64,000 bases of DNA. Origin: Candidimonas humi. Its GTDB lineage: Bacteria > Pseudomonadota > Gammaproteobacteria > Burkholderiales > Burkholderiaceae_B. This document shows positions 36,698 through 45,910 of the stretch, piece by piece. Location of the stretch: positions 1 to 64,000 of the forward strand of contig NZ_JAHTBN010000013.1 in assembly GCF_019166065.1 (NCBI RefSeq), read 5' to 3'. The position numbers and the translations under genes are program-made. The notes under the pieces are model-generated. The model made no database searches. It was given only the letters and a program-made list of their open reading frames with translations, and was not told where the DNA came from. How positions within the stretch are numbered: the first letter of the stretch is position 1; every line of letters starts with the position of its first letter.

Positions 36698-37300
36698 TCA
36701 TCTGTCGCGGCCTGCGGTCGGCTGCATATAGGTCTTGTTGTAGCCATGCACGCGCCCGGTCTCGATATCGAATCCGAGACGGTCGATCAGGGTTTCCAGG
36801 GCCTTGCCATACAAATGGAAATGCCGCACGGTCTCGTCGCCGTCGACGTGGATGCTGTGGATGTCGTCGGGCAGGAAGGTGATGGGCGAGCCCGGCTTGA
36901 CCACGAATTCGCCGGCGTCTTCGAGCTGCGCATGTTCCGGGTCGCTGCCGTCGTCGGTGCGGCGGTACAACTGGTTGCGCTCTTCGCCGCTGAGGGCGGC
37001 AATCACCGCCCAGGTGCCGTGATTGTGCGGCTTGGCCGCCTTGCCCGGGTTGATCACGTTGATGTAGAGCGCACAGCTTTCGTCTTCCCGCTGCGCCAGC
37101 AGGTAGCGCGAGGAGGCCGCGGCTTGCTCGGGGGCCGGAAAGTCGCTCAGGGGAAACAGTTCCGGGTATTGCGCGAGCTGCTGCAGCTTGTCGCCTATGG
37201 CTTGCAGTGTGCCGCGGTCCGGCGCGGCATCGCCCAGCAGGGCGTGGATCTCGACCATGGTGGCTCGAACCCGGGCTTGTCTTTCGGCCTTGATGTCCAT
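36698..37300 (-). CDS. Cysteine dioxygenase family (cupin thiol dioxygenase)
   Basis: 200-residue cupin, the size of bacterial cysteine/3-mercaptopropionate dioxygenases, which oxidise thiols to sulfinates using Fe(II). Iron ligands are visible in NPGKAAKPHNHGTWAVIAALSGEE and later in HFHLYGKALE; FLPDDIHSIHVDG is the conserved middle. ATG at 37300 has AAGGAG nine bases upstream. Whether Cys or 3-mercaptopropionate is the substrate cannot be told. Neighbour downstream is a small unknown protein; upstream is an MFS transporter on the same strand with a 156-bp gap. Confidence 0.87.
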   Translation of the reverse strand: MDIKAERQARVRATMVEIHALLGDAAPDRGTLQAIGDKLQQLAQYPELFPLSDFPAPEQAAASSRYLLAQREDESCALYINVINPGKAAKPHNHGTWAVIAALSGEERNQLYRRTDDGSDPEHAQLEDAGEFVVKPGSPITFLPDDIHSIHVDGDETVRHFHLYGKALETLIDRLGFDIETGRVHGYNKTYMQPTAGRDR

Positions 37301-37456
37301 CGTTGCATCTCCTTGCAGGGAAGGGGCGGCTATAGCCATACGGTGGATTGTAGCCCCCCGGGGCCAGATGGCGGCCGCGGCGCGGACGGGGCTGTGGCGG
37401 CCGGTCTTGCCGCGGGCCGGCCCGGACGCCCGGCCCGCGTATCCGGGACTGCGCGG

Positions 37457-38635
37457 CTACGACTTCTTGCGCGGCAGCCAGCGCCAGAACACGGCCCCGG
37501 CGACGAAGCCTAGCAAGCCGGTGACCACGATGCCCAGCGCCAGCGAGGCGAGCGCCGTGATGGCCGACAGCAGGGCCGGCGCGCCACTGGCGCCGATGTC
37601 GGCGATCATCCGCCAGACGCCCAGGAACTGGGTGCGGCCCTCGCGCGGCGAGGCATCGGCGCCCAGCGTCATGACGATGCCCGAGCCTATGCCGTTGCCC
37701 AGGCCGATCGTCATCGAGACGATCACGAAGCTCCACAGGCCCGCGGTCGCGGGTATCAGCACCATCGACAGGCCCATGATCAGCACCGACGGCAGCGCCA
37801 CCCAGAAGCGTCCGTGCCGGTCCATGGCCTTGCCGGAAGGGTAGAAGGCCAGCACGTCGATGGCTGCCACCACCCCGTAGATTATCGAGGTGGCCGTCGG
37901 GCTGATGCCCAAGTGGTCCGCCCAGAGCGGAATCACGATCTGGCGCGAGGCGCGCAGCGCGCTTACCAGCAGCACGCCGAAGCCTACGGTGCAATACACC
38001 TTCCAGTGGGCGCACAGGATATGGACGATCTTGGGCGGAGGCGGTGCCCCCGCGGCGCCGTGCTTGTGGTCTTCGAGGTCGGGAATCATGTAGGCCAGCA
38101 CGCCCGAGGCGAATATCGCCACGATGCCCACCCAGTAGGCGCCGGCCAGTCCCATGATGTGCATGGCCGCGGCGCCGACGAAAGGGCCGACGAATACGCC
38201 GATGCGCCGGGTGCCGCCCAGCGTCGACATGGCGCGCGCGCGCATGTGCGGCGGCACGGCCTCGATCAGGTAGGTCTGCCGCGCCAGCAGCAGCACCGAG
38301 GTCGCCATGCCCACCATGAATACGCCTATCGCCAGCAGCCACACCTGGCCGGGGATCAGGCACAGGACCAGCGCCAGCACGCTCAGTGCCGCGGCCCAGA
38401 CCATGGCCAGCCGTTCGCCGTAGCGGGCGATGAGCATGGCCGCGGGGATGTTGCTGACCAGGGATCCGATGCCGATCAGGCCCACGATCAGCCCGGCCAG
38501 GGCGACCGAGGCGCCTTCGTTGCGGGCGCTGAGCGCGATGATGGGAAGAATTGCGCCTTCTCCTATGCTGAACAGCAAGGCCGGGCCGAAGGCCGCGACG
38601 GCGATTTTTTTCAAACTGAAGCTGGTGTCGTTCAT
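37457..38635 (-). CDS. MFS transporter
   Basis: 392-residue 12-helix major facilitator. The N-half opens IAVAAFGPALLFSIGEGAILPIIALSARNEGASVALAGLIVGLIGIGSLVSNIPAAMLIARYGERLAM, with a motif-A-like loop; the C-half has DVLAFYPSGKAMDRHGRFWVALPSVLIMG and GLGNGIGSGIVMTLGADASPREGRTQFLG. This resembles drug-efflux-type MFS proteins. ATG at 38635 chosen, since upstream in-frame residues are not membrane-like. Substrate unknown. Confidence 0.88.
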   Translation of the reverse strand: MNDTSFSLKKIAVAAFGPALLFSIGEGAILPIIALSARNEGASVALAGLIVGLIGIGSLVSNIPAAMLIARYGERLAMVWAAALSVLALVLCLIPGQVWLLAIGVFMVGMATSVLLLARQTYLIEAVPPHMRARAMSTLGGTRRIGVFVGPFVGAAAMHIMGLAGAYWVGIVAIFASGVLAYMIPDLEDHKHGAAGAPPPPKIVHILCAHWKVYCTVGFGVLLVSALRASRQIVIPLWADHLGISPTATSIIYGVVAAIDVLAFYPSGKAMDRHGRFWVALPSVLIMGLSMVLIPATAGLWSFVIVSMTIGLGNGIGSGIVMTLGADASPREGRTQFLGVWRMIADIGASGAPALLSAITALASLALGIVVTGLLGFVAGAVFWRWLPRKKS

Positions 38636-39058
38636 CTGGGCGGGACCGGGCTTGCGCGGTCCGGGCATGCATGGACGCCGAATGCCGGGGGCAGCGGGGC
38701 AGTCGGCTGGAGGGGCTCCATTGTGAGCCTTGTGGGGACGGCATGCAAATCGGCGGCGCGGCGGTCGGGCGTCCCGGCCGGCAGCCCGGGAGAGTCGCAA
38801 TGATCCCCATAGGTGATTTGATATTGTTATCGGCCAGCGTCAATCGTCATCTTCCTCGATACACCTCCCCTGGTTAGGATGCGAAGGTCTGTACCCGTCC
38901 GGGGACGAGCGACATGGCCTATCCGAGAAATTGCCGGCATGCGGCGGCGTGGCCTGGGGAACTGGGGCCGGGCAATTTGCTCGCGCGCCCGTTGCGCTCA
39001 TCGCGGCCGGACAGAAGCGCGCGTCCGATACACAACTTCATCCAGGCACAGCCACGAC
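38636..39058. other. Divergent intergenic region, MFS versus amidohydrolase
   Basis: 423 bp without a supported gene. An AT-rich patch at about 38813-38832 may carry a promoter (TTGATA at 38818-38823) but no matching -10 was found. No strong inverted repeat was noticed. Confidence 0.35.
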
Positions 39059-40039
39059 ATGAACCTCACCAGCCCCACACCTCCAAGACGTCCCGCCCGC
39101 CTGATCGCGCTCGAAGAGCATTTCTTGCATGCCGGCGTGGCCGCCTCATACGACGAGGTCGACCGCGCACTGCTTTCCCCGTCGCGTGTACCCGGCCTGG
39201 ATGAGCTGGGCGATGCGCGCATCCAGTCCATGGACGAGGCGGGCATCACCATGCAGGTGCTGTCGCACACCAAGCCGGGCGTGCAGGACATGACCGATGC
39301 GCGCCAGGCCGTGTTGCTGGCATGCGCCGCCAACGATTACCTGGCCGAGGCGGTAGCCCTGCACCCCGATCGCTTTGCCGGTTTCGCCACCCTGGCCACT
39401 TCCGAGCCGGCCGAGGCAGCGCGCGAACTAGAGCGTTCGGTGCGCCAGCTCGGCTTCAAGGGGGCGATGATAAACGGCCACACGCGCGGCGCCTATCTCG
39501 ACCAGCAGCGCTTCTGGCCGATCTTCGAGGCCGCCGAGGCGCTGGACGTGCCCATCTACCTGCATCCGGCCAACCCCCATCCCGCGGTCTACGAGGCCTA
39601 CTACAAGGACTATCCGTCGCTGGGCTATGCGCCTTGGGGCTATGCCGTGGAAACCGGCACGCATGTGCTGCGCCTGATCCTCAGCGGGGTGCTCGACCGT
39701 TATCCGCGGCTCCGGATGATCATCGGCCACATGGGCGAACTCCTGCCCTTCGCGCTGTGGCGCGCGGACGGCAGGCTCACGCCCAAGTATCCGCAGTTGA
39801 AGAAGTCGGTACGCGAATATTTCCTCGACCATTTCAGCGTGACTACGGCAGGCGTGTTCTCCACGCCCGAGCTCATGTGCACCGCAAGCATCGTGGGCTT
39901 CGACAACATGCTGTTCTCCGTCGACTACCCCTTCGAGTCGAATGTCGCGGCGTCCACCTGGTTCGAGTCCCTGCCCATTGCCGACACCGACCGCGCCAAG
40001 CTGGCCCATTTGAATGCCGAGCGCATCCTGAAATTGTGA
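39059..40039 (+). CDS. Amidohydrolase 2 family, gamma-resorcylate decarboxylase-like
   Basis: 326-residue TIM-barrel enzyme. The opening RLIALEEHFLHAG carries the Glu-x-His pattern of 2,6-dihydroxybenzoate and 2,3-dihydroxybenzoate decarboxylases. Further marks are PIYLHPANPHP (metal-binding His), MIIGHMGELLPFALWR, and MLFSVDYPFESN with the catalytic Asp. ATG at 39059; an in-frame upstream start at 38879 adds 60 residues without homology. The Bug gene starts 16 bp after its stop, so the pair likely imports and decarboxylates (or hydrates) an aromatic or related acid. Confidence 0.87.
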   Translation: MNLTSPTPPRRPARLIALEEHFLHAGVAASYDEVDRALLSPSRVPGLDELGDARIQSMDEAGITMQVLSHTKPGVQDMTDARQAVLLACAANDYLAEAVALHPDRFAGFATLATSEPAEAARELERSVRQLGFKGAMINGHTRGAYLDQQRFWPIFEAAEALDVPIYLHPANPHPAVYEAYYKDYPSLGYAPWGYAVETGTHVLRLILSGVLDRYPRLRMIIGHMGELLPFALWRADGRLTPKYPQLKKSVREYFLDHFSVTTAGVFSTPELMCTASIVGFDNMLFSVDYPFESNVAASTWFESLPIADTDRAKLAHLNAERILKL

Positions 40040-40055
40040 TCCCCAAGGAATATCA

Positions 40056-41039
40056 ATGAAAATCCTGACTTCCCTGGCATGCGCTGCGGCTCTTCTGGCG
40101 GCGGCCTTTCCCGGCGCTGCCGGCGCGCGCGATGCCGCGGCCTTCCCGAACAAGCCGGTGACCTTGGTGGTGCCGTTTACGGCCAGCAGCGGCAGCGACA
40201 TCATTGCGCGCATCATCGCCCCCAAGCTGGAGGCGCGCTGGGGCCAGCCGGTGATTGTCGTCAACAAGCCCGGCGCCAGCGGCGACATCGGCGCGCGCCA
40301 GGTTGCCGTCGCGGCGCCGGATGGCTACACGCTGCTGATGGCCATCAATACCTTCACGATGACGCCGTCCCTGTATCGCAAGCTTCCCTTCGACCCGATA
40401 CGCAGCTTCGCGCCGGTGGCCAAGCTGGCCACCGCGGGCTTTACCTTTGCCGTCAATCCCAAGGTGCCGGCGCACGACGTGAAATCGCTGATCGCCTATG
40501 TGAAGACGCAGGACGGCCATGTCAACTACGCTACGCCCGGCACCGGTACGCCGCAGCATCTGGCCATGGAGCTGTTCAAGTCGCACTTGGGGCTGCAGAT
40601 CGCGCACGTGCCTTATAAAGGAATTGCCGGGGCCTTGACTGGCCTGGTGGGCGGTGAAGTGCAGATGATGTTCACCACCGTGCACACCATGCTGCCCTTC
40701 TTGAAGGACAAGCGAGTGCGCCTGCTGGCTGTAAGCGGCGCGCAGCGCGACCCGCTGATCCCCGATGTGCCTACCTTCCGCGAGCAAGGCATCGATTTCA
40801 TGGACGGGGTGGACGCCTGGTATGGCGTAATGGCGCCCGCCGGCACGCCACCGGCGATCGTCGAGCGCCTGAACGGGGATTTTGTCGCGGTCATGAGTTC
40901 CAGCCAGGTCAAGGCCCAGTTGGCTGACATGGGGCTGTCGGTGCACACCAGTTCTGCTGCCGAGTTCTCCAGCCTCATCAAGCACGACCTGGTGCGCTGG
41001 AAAAAAGTGGTCGAGACAGCCGGGATCACGGCCCAGTAA
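40056..41039 (+). CDS. Bug-family tripartite tricarboxylate transporter substrate-binding protein
   Basis: 327 residues. Signal peptide about 1-24 (LACAAALLAAAFPGAAGA). Family blocks are VTLVVPFTASSGSDIIARIIAPKLEARWGQPVIVVNKPGASGDIGARQVAVAAPDGYTLLMA, with the canonical NKPGASG motif, and IAHVPYKGIAGALTGLVGGEVQMMF. It is co-transcribed with the decarboxylase-like gene. Convergent with the LysR gene at 41100. Confidence 0.95.
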   Translation: MKILTSLACAAALLAAAFPGAAGARDAAAFPNKPVTLVVPFTASSGSDIIARIIAPKLEARWGQPVIVVNKPGASGDIGARQVAVAAPDGYTLLMAINTFTMTPSLYRKLPFDPIRSFAPVAKLATAGFTFAVNPKVPAHDVKSLIAYVKTQDGHVNYATPGTGTPQHLAMELFKSHLGLQIAHVPYKGIAGALTGLVGGEVQMMFTTVHTMLPFLKDKRVRLLAVSGAQRDPLIPDVPTFREQGIDFMDGVDAWYGVMAPAGTPPAIVERLNGDFVAVMSSSQVKAQLADMGLSVHTSSAAEFSSLIKHDLVRWKKVVETAGITAQ

Positions 41040-41099
41040 GAGTATCCGCAATATGTGCCGGGCAGACCAGGCATGAGCCCGCCATGCGTATGCCGTTCG

Positions 41100-42008
41100 C
41101 TACGGCCGGGCCGGCGGCTGCACCCGGCCGCTGGCGCGCCTGATCAGGGTACAGAAATAATCGGCCGCGGGCGTCAGGGGCATGCCGGCGCGCTGCACCA
41201 GGCAGATAGGCGGGGCGGGCAGGGACTCGCTGACATGTATCTGTTCCAGCACGTCTCTCCACAAGGGGACTTGCACCCATTGCACCGGCATCATCATCAG
41301 CAGATCGGAATAAGCCATCGACACCAGGAAGGTCAGCGAAGACTGCGCGCGCATCACCAGGCGCGGCGCCGGCAGGCCGTGCTTGGCGAACAGCGGACCC
41401 AGTTCTTCCTCGGCCTTGTGCGTTATGGATGTGGTGATCCATTCCGCATCGACCAGCTCGCGCAGCGAGCGGGCGTGGGCCAGCGGATGGCCCTTGCGCC
41501 CCAGGATGATGCGAGTGTTGTCGAACAGCTTTTCGCTGTGCAGCTCGACCGGCACCTGTGCGGGCAGGGGCCCGATGTAGCAGTCGATGGTGCCGTCCTT
41601 CAGCGCCGCCTCGACGTGCGGGAACACGGCATCGATGATGCGCAGGTCTACGCCCGGAAAGCGGGCGCGGAAAGGGCGCAGGGCCTCGGGCAGCAGCGTC
41701 AGGTGCGGCACGCTCGACAGGCAGATGGTGACGGTGCCGTGTGCCTCGCCGCGCAGTTGGCCGATTTCTTCCTTGGCCAGTTGCAGCTCGTTGCAGGCCG
41801 CATTGGCGCGGCGCAGGAATGTCCGGCCCATCTGGGTCAGTTGTACGCCCTTGTGGCTGCGTTCGAACAAGGGCACGCCCAGTTCTTTTTCCAGTTCGTG
41901 GATGCTGCGGGTGATGGCCGGCTGGGGGACGTCCAGATGGCGCGCTGCGGCGCGCAGGCTGCCGCGCTCGGCCACCGCGATGAAGTTTTTGACGGCGTTG
42001 AATTTCAT
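41100..42008 (-). CDS. LysR family transcriptional regulator
   Basis: 302 residues. HTH: VKNFIAVAERGSLRAAARHLDVPQPAITRSIHELEKELGVPLFERSHKGVQLT. The effector domain follows (GTVTICLSSVPHLTLLPEALRPFRARFPGVDLRI). It is divergent from the flavin monooxygenase at 42328, with a 319-bp intergenic region; that gene is the probable target. Confidence 0.95.
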   Translation of the reverse strand: MKFNAVKNFIAVAERGSLRAAARHLDVPQPAITRSIHELEKELGVPLFERSHKGVQLTQMGRTFLRRANAACNELQLAKEEIGQLRGEAHGTVTICLSSVPHLTLLPEALRPFRARFPGVDLRIIDAVFPHVEAALKDGTIDCYIGPLPAQVPVELHSEKLFDNTRIILGRKGHPLAHARSLRELVDAEWITTSITHKAEEELGPLFAKHGLPAPRLVMRAQSSLTFLVSMAYSDLLMMMPVQWVQVPLWRDVLEQIHVSESLPAPPICLVQRAGMPLTPAADYFCTLIRRASGRVQPPARP

Positions 42009-42327
42009 GTGTGCTCGCGGGGCCCGCGCGCAACGGGCCGGGGCCGCTCTCCTCGTAGGTTTTTATTGCCGCCGTTTCGGAATTCCCGCAATTCCGGCGA
42101 TTTGCTTGTGATTCATTTTTGGTATCAGGTGCGCAATATTGTACCCTTACTGAATCTCGTGGGGCTCCGTAGAATGCCTCGCAAATCCGGGTTGCGTCAC
42201 ATGGCGCGCAGTCTTGCAGGCGCCGGTGGCCCGCGAGGCCGATACGTTCTTGCGGCCGGCGGCTGCGATCGGGATTTCGTGCATCTCTTCAAGCCTATGG
42301 CGGCCAGGACGGCCCGCAGGAGCATCC
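42009..42327. promoter_or_regulatory. Divergent LysR / flavin monooxygenase promoter region
   Basis: 319 bp without a gene. An AT-rich block at 42100-42165 includes the palindrome CAATATTG (42134-42141), a possible LysR contact site. Promoter hexamers could not be assigned with confidence. Confidence 0.35.
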
Positions 42328-44013
42328 ATGTCCTCTGAGATTTCCGTTACTTCGCCGGGCCGCGCTCGTGTGCTGATCGTAGGGGCCGGCCCGGTGGGGC
42401 TGGCGTTGGCCATAGAACTGGGGCATCGCGGCATACCGTGCCTGCTGGTCGAGCGCAATGACCGGGTGGGCTACGCGCCGCGCGCCAAGACCACCAATGT
42501 GCGCACCCGCGAACATCTGCGCCGCTGGGGCATAGCAGACAGGCTGCGGGCTGCATCGCCCCTGGGCGTGGACTATCCCTCCAACGTGCTGTTCGTCACG
42601 CGGCTGGCCGGTGCCGAGCTGGCGCGCTTCGAGAACGCCTTTTACTGCGCGCCGGGGCGCAATCCCCTGTATTCGGAACACGCGCAATGGATTCCGCAGT
42701 ATCGCGTGGAAGAGGTCATGCGCGAACACGCGCAATCGCTGCCGGGCGTGGAGTTGCGCTTCAATTGCGAATTCAAGTCGTTCGAGCAGGATGACCGCGG
42801 CGTGCGGGCCGTGCTGCTCGATCGCGTCAGCGGCGCCAGCAGCGAGGTGGCGGCGGATTTCCTGGTGGGCGCCGACGGAGCGCGCAGTTCGGTGCGCGCG
42901 GCCATTGGCGGCGCCATGCAGGGCGAGTACGGGCTTTCGCGCAACTACAACATCGTCTTTCGCGCGCCGGGGCTGGCCGCGGCGCATCGGCACGGGCCCG
43001 CCATCATGTACTGGCAAGTCAACAACGACGTCCCCAGCCTGATCGGCCCCATGGATCGGGGCGATAAATGGTTTTTCATGCCCACCAAGGTCCCCGAGAA
43101 CATGAGCCGTGGCGAGCTGGACGCCGGTGCCTTGATCCGACGCGCCACCGGAATCGACTTGCCCTACGAGATCCTGAGCACCGACGAGTGGGTGGCCAGC
43201 CGGCTGATCTGCGACCGTTATCGCCGGCAGCGAGTGTTCCTGGCGGGAGATGCCTGCCACCTGCATCCGCCTTTCGGCGGCTATGGCATGAACATGGGCA
43301 TCGCGGACGGCGTCGACCTGGGCTGGAAGCTGGCGGCGGTGCTGCAAGGCTGGGGCGGCCCGGCGCTGCTGGACAGCTACGAAGCCGAACGCCGCCCCGT
43401 GCACCTGCGGGTGCTGGACGAGTCGGTGGCCAACCATGCGGTGCTGGGCAACCAGCTCGTTGCCGCGGGCCTGGAGGCTGAAGGGCCCGAGGGCGACAGT
43501 GTGCGCCAGCAGGTCGGCGCGCGCATCGCCGCGGCCAAGCTGCGTGAATTTACCACTCTGGGCGTGGTGCTAGGCGACAGCTACGAGAACTCTCCGGTTG
43601 TCGCGGCCGAAGAGGGCGGTGCTTCATCAGCGGTGGATTTCATCAATTACGTGCCGTCGTCCAGGCCCGGCCGCCTGGCGCCGCATGCCTGGATGCACGA
43701 CGGCAGTTCGCTGTACGACCATTTCGGCGCCGGCTTCACGCTGCTGGCCATGCCCGATGCGCCTTGCGCGGAGCTGGCCCTGGCGCGGCAGCACGCGGCC
43801 CTGCGCGGCGTGCCCCTGGATGTGGTGCAGCGTAGCGAGCCCGCATTGCCCGGCCTGTATGGTGCGCGCTATTCTCTGGTGCGCCCCGACCAGCACGTCG
43901 CCTGGCGCGGTCAGGCGTGGCCGGCGGCGGGCGAGGCCTTGTTCGACCGGGTCACCGGACGCGCTGCGCCGGCGCCCATGTGCGCCAGCACCAGGTCGGC
44001 CGTGGTCTGGTAG
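42328..44013 (+). CDS. FAD-dependent aromatic hydroxylase (PheA/TfdB family)
   Basis: 561-residue class A flavoprotein monooxygenase that would hydroxylate a phenolic ring with NAD(P)H and O2. FAD motif VLIVGAGPVGLALAIELG, the DG motif DFLVGADGARSSVR, and the GD motif VFLAGDACHLHPPFGGYGMNMGIADGVDLGWKLA are complete. The C-terminal thioredoxin-like domain ends near RPDQHVAWRG. AGGAG lies seven bases before the ATG. The last ~100 bp overlap the 3' end of the convergent GntR gene (43911-44013); about 15-20 terminal residues lie beyond the family-like end. The likely first step of the pathway finished by the VOC dioxygenase and FAH enzyme. Confidence 0.93.
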   Translation: MSSEISVTSPGRARVLIVGAGPVGLALAIELGHRGIPCLLVERNDRVGYAPRAKTTNVRTREHLRRWGIADRLRAASPLGVDYPSNVLFVTRLAGAELARFENAFYCAPGRNPLYSEHAQWIPQYRVEEVMREHAQSLPGVELRFNCEFKSFEQDDRGVRAVLLDRVSGASSEVAADFLVGADGARSSVRAAIGGAMQGEYGLSRNYNIVFRAPGLAAAHRHGPAIMYWQVNNDVPSLIGPMDRGDKWFFMPTKVPENMSRGELDAGALIRRATGIDLPYEILSTDEWVASRLICDRYRRQRVFLAGDACHLHPPFGGYGMNMGIADGVDLGWKLAAVLQGWGGPALLDSYEAERRPVHLRVLDESVANHAVLGNQLVAAGLEAEGPEGDSVRQQVGARIAAAKLREFTTLGVVLGDSYENSPVVAAEEGGASSAVDFINYVPSSRPGRLAPHAWMHDGSSLYDHFGAGFTLLAMPDAPCAELALARQHAALRGVPLDVVQRSEPALPGLYGARYSLVRPDQHVAWRGQAWPAAGEALFDRVTGRAAPAPMCASTRSAVVW

Positions 44014-44675
44014 TGCCGTGTCAGCGCCTGGCAGGCCTGCTCGGCGTCGCCGGCCAGTATCGCGTCCACGATGTCCAGGTGCTCGCGCCGCACCTCGCTG
44101 CCGCGCCCGGGGCTGGCCACGGCCAGCGACAAGTAGCGATAGCGCGCGGTCTGGTCGCGCAACTGGGCCGAGAAGCGCTGCAGCCAGGCCGAGGCGCAGC
44201 CCTTCATCAGCGTGGCATGGAATTCGACGTGAGCCTTCTCCCAGTCCGGGCTCATATGCCTGTCCGTGCCGGGCACGGTGATGTCGATGCGCTTGAGACG
44301 GTGCAGGGCGGCGACCACCTCGGCTTCCCATGCCGGATCGGCGCGTGCGATCGCCTCGCGCAGGGCCAGTGATTCGATCTGCTGCCGCGCGAGCGTGATG
44401 TCGCGCAGGTCGTCTTCCGACAGTTCGGCCACTCGAAAACCCTTTTGATCCACAGCCACCACGAAGCCGCTGGCACACAGGCGCGACAGGGCCTCGCGCA
44501 AGGGTATGACACCGGCCCCGTAGCGGGCGGCGAGCTCTCTCAGGCGCAGCTTGGCGCCGGCTTCGAAGCGGCCGTTGATAAAGTCCTGGCGCAGGGCCTG
44601 CTCGAGTATCGAGGCCTGTGTCCGGCCGCCGGGTTCGACGCCGGCCTGCACTGCGGCGCCGCGCATTTCATTCAT
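43911..44675 (-). CDS. GntR family transcriptional regulator (FCD/FadR group)
   Basis: 254 residues. Winged HTH at ~15-85: LRQDFINGRFEAGAKLRLRELAARYGAGVIPLREALSRLCASGFVVAVDQKGFRVAELS. All-helical FCD effector domain after it (DITLARQQIESLALREAIARADPAWE, VEFHATLMKGCASAWL, REHLDIVDAILAGDAEQACQAL). The ATG at 44675 overlaps the VOC dioxygenase stop by 8 bp, placing it third in the FAH-VOC-GntR operon and suggesting that it regulates this operon. Its 3' end overlaps the convergent hydroxylase by 103 bp. Confidence 0.93.
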   Translation of the reverse strand: MNEMRGAAVQAGVEPGGRTQASILEQALRQDFINGRFEAGAKLRLRELAARYGAGVIPLREALSRLCASGFVVAVDQKGFRVAELSEDDLRDITLARQQIESLALREAIARADPAWEAEVVAALHRLKRIDITVPGTDRHMSPDWEKAHVEFHATLMKGCASAWLQRFSAQLRDQTARYRYLSLAVASPGRGSEVRREHLDIVDAILAGDAEQACQALTRHYQTTADLVLAHMGAGAARPVTRSNKASPAAGHA

Positions 44676-45750
44676 GGGCGGATTCCGTCCCGGCTTCGGT
44701 GTTGTGGATGAAATAGGGCGGCACGTCCGGGCCCCATTGATAAAGCGAATCTTCTGGCGGGTAGTCGCCGGCCGGCCAGTTGCTTCCGGCCGAGATGTAG
44801 TCGATGTCGGCCGAGTATTCGCAGAACGAACCCCAGGGGTCGAGCACGTAATGGAAGAAGTTCGAGCCCAGCACGTGGCGTCCGGTGCCCCAGCCTTTTT
44901 TGTAGCCGGCGGCGGCCATCTGCGAGGCCCCCTGGCCGACCTCGTCGACGCTGGCGACGTCCCATGAGGCGTGGTGCCAGCCGCGCGCGGGGCTCTTGGC
45001 GAAGGCCACCAGATGGTGATCGCAGCCGTGCGGCGCGTGCATGAAGGCGATGATGTCGGCGGAGCAGTCGGACAGGCGCAAGCCCAGCGCGTCCTGGTAA
45101 AAGCGCATTGCACGCGGTACGTCGGGCGTGAACAGCAGCACGTGCGAAAGCCGCCGCGGCCGCACTTGGCGCAGCAGCGAGCGGCAGCGCGCGCCGCGCG
45201 CGTCCGCCGGCACATGGATGTCGTCCAGCGGGCTCTTGGTGTCGGGCATGGTCTTGGAGCCCGGCTTGACCTGCAGCAGGTTGCCGTCGGGGTCGAAGAA
45301 CCAGATGCCCTCGTCATGGCCGGGGATGCCGGCGCCGGTATCGCCCCCAGCGCCGACATTGACATTGCTGGCATCGACCTTGTCATGGATGCCTGCATCG
45401 GCGCCGGCGCCATGCTGCGCGAGCATATTGCCGTCGGCCTGCCGTGCGCCGGCCGCGGCCAGTTGTGCGCGCATACGTTCCAGATCGGCAGCATGGCAAT
45501 TGAAGCTCAGGTAGGCCAGCGCCTTGCGCGCGCCCGGCAGTATCCGAGCCCAGCGGTGGCCGTCGGCGGCCCGCAGCTCCAGGCCGCCGGCCGTGTCCGA
45601 CACGTCCAGCCCGAAGGCTGTGAAGAACTGCCGGGCGACGGCGATGTCGGGCACCGTCAGCGCGTAATGGTCGATCGAATGCACGGCGGCATGCCGGGCT
45701 TGCGCATCGGTCGATGCCGCCGAGCCCGGCTGTGCTTGATTCGGGTCCAT
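44668..45750 (-). CDS. VOC-family extradiol dioxygenase-like protein
   Basis: 360 residues with two vicinal-oxygen-chelate modules. N-module: IDHYALTVPDIAVARQFFTAFGLDVSDT. C-module: LSHVLLFTPDVPRAMRFYQDALGLRLSDCSADIIAFMHAPHGCDHHLVAFAKS then GSFCEYSADIDYI; His and Glu ligands of the iron site are in place. This is the arrangement of 2,3-dihydroxybiphenyl/catechol 2,3-dioxygenases. A Gly/Ala/Asp-rich stretch of about 40 residues (~105-144) interrupts the first module where a short loop is expected. It lies downstream of the FAH gene (160-bp gap) and overlaps the GntR gene. Confidence 0.86.
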   Translation of the reverse strand: MDPNQAQPGSAASTDAQARHAAVHSIDHYALTVPDIAVARQFFTAFGLDVSDTAGGLELRAADGHRWARILPGARKALAYLSFNCHAADLERMRAQLAAAGARQADGNMLAQHGAGADAGIHDKVDASNVNVGAGGDTGAGIPGHDEGIWFFDPDGNLLQVKPGSKTMPDTKSPLDDIHVPADARGARCRSLLRQVRPRRLSHVLLFTPDVPRAMRFYQDALGLRLSDCSADIIAFMHAPHGCDHHLVAFAKSPARGWHHASWDVASVDEVGQGASQMAAAGYKKGWGTGRHVLGSNFFHYVLDPWGSFCEYSADIDYISAGSNWPAGDYPPEDSLYQWGPDVPPYFIHNTEAGTESAHE

Positions 45751-45910
45751 GGATGCGAGTCTCCTTCGTGGCTGCGGGCCAAGCCCACGCGCGGGCTGCA
45801 GATTGCTGCTCGTGAATTGCGAAGCGCAGCTTGCCTGGTGTTTGTTTCAACTACAGGCCGCGTACGGATGGGGGCGGCCACGCCGCGCCCCGATCATCCG
45901 CGGTCCCGGC

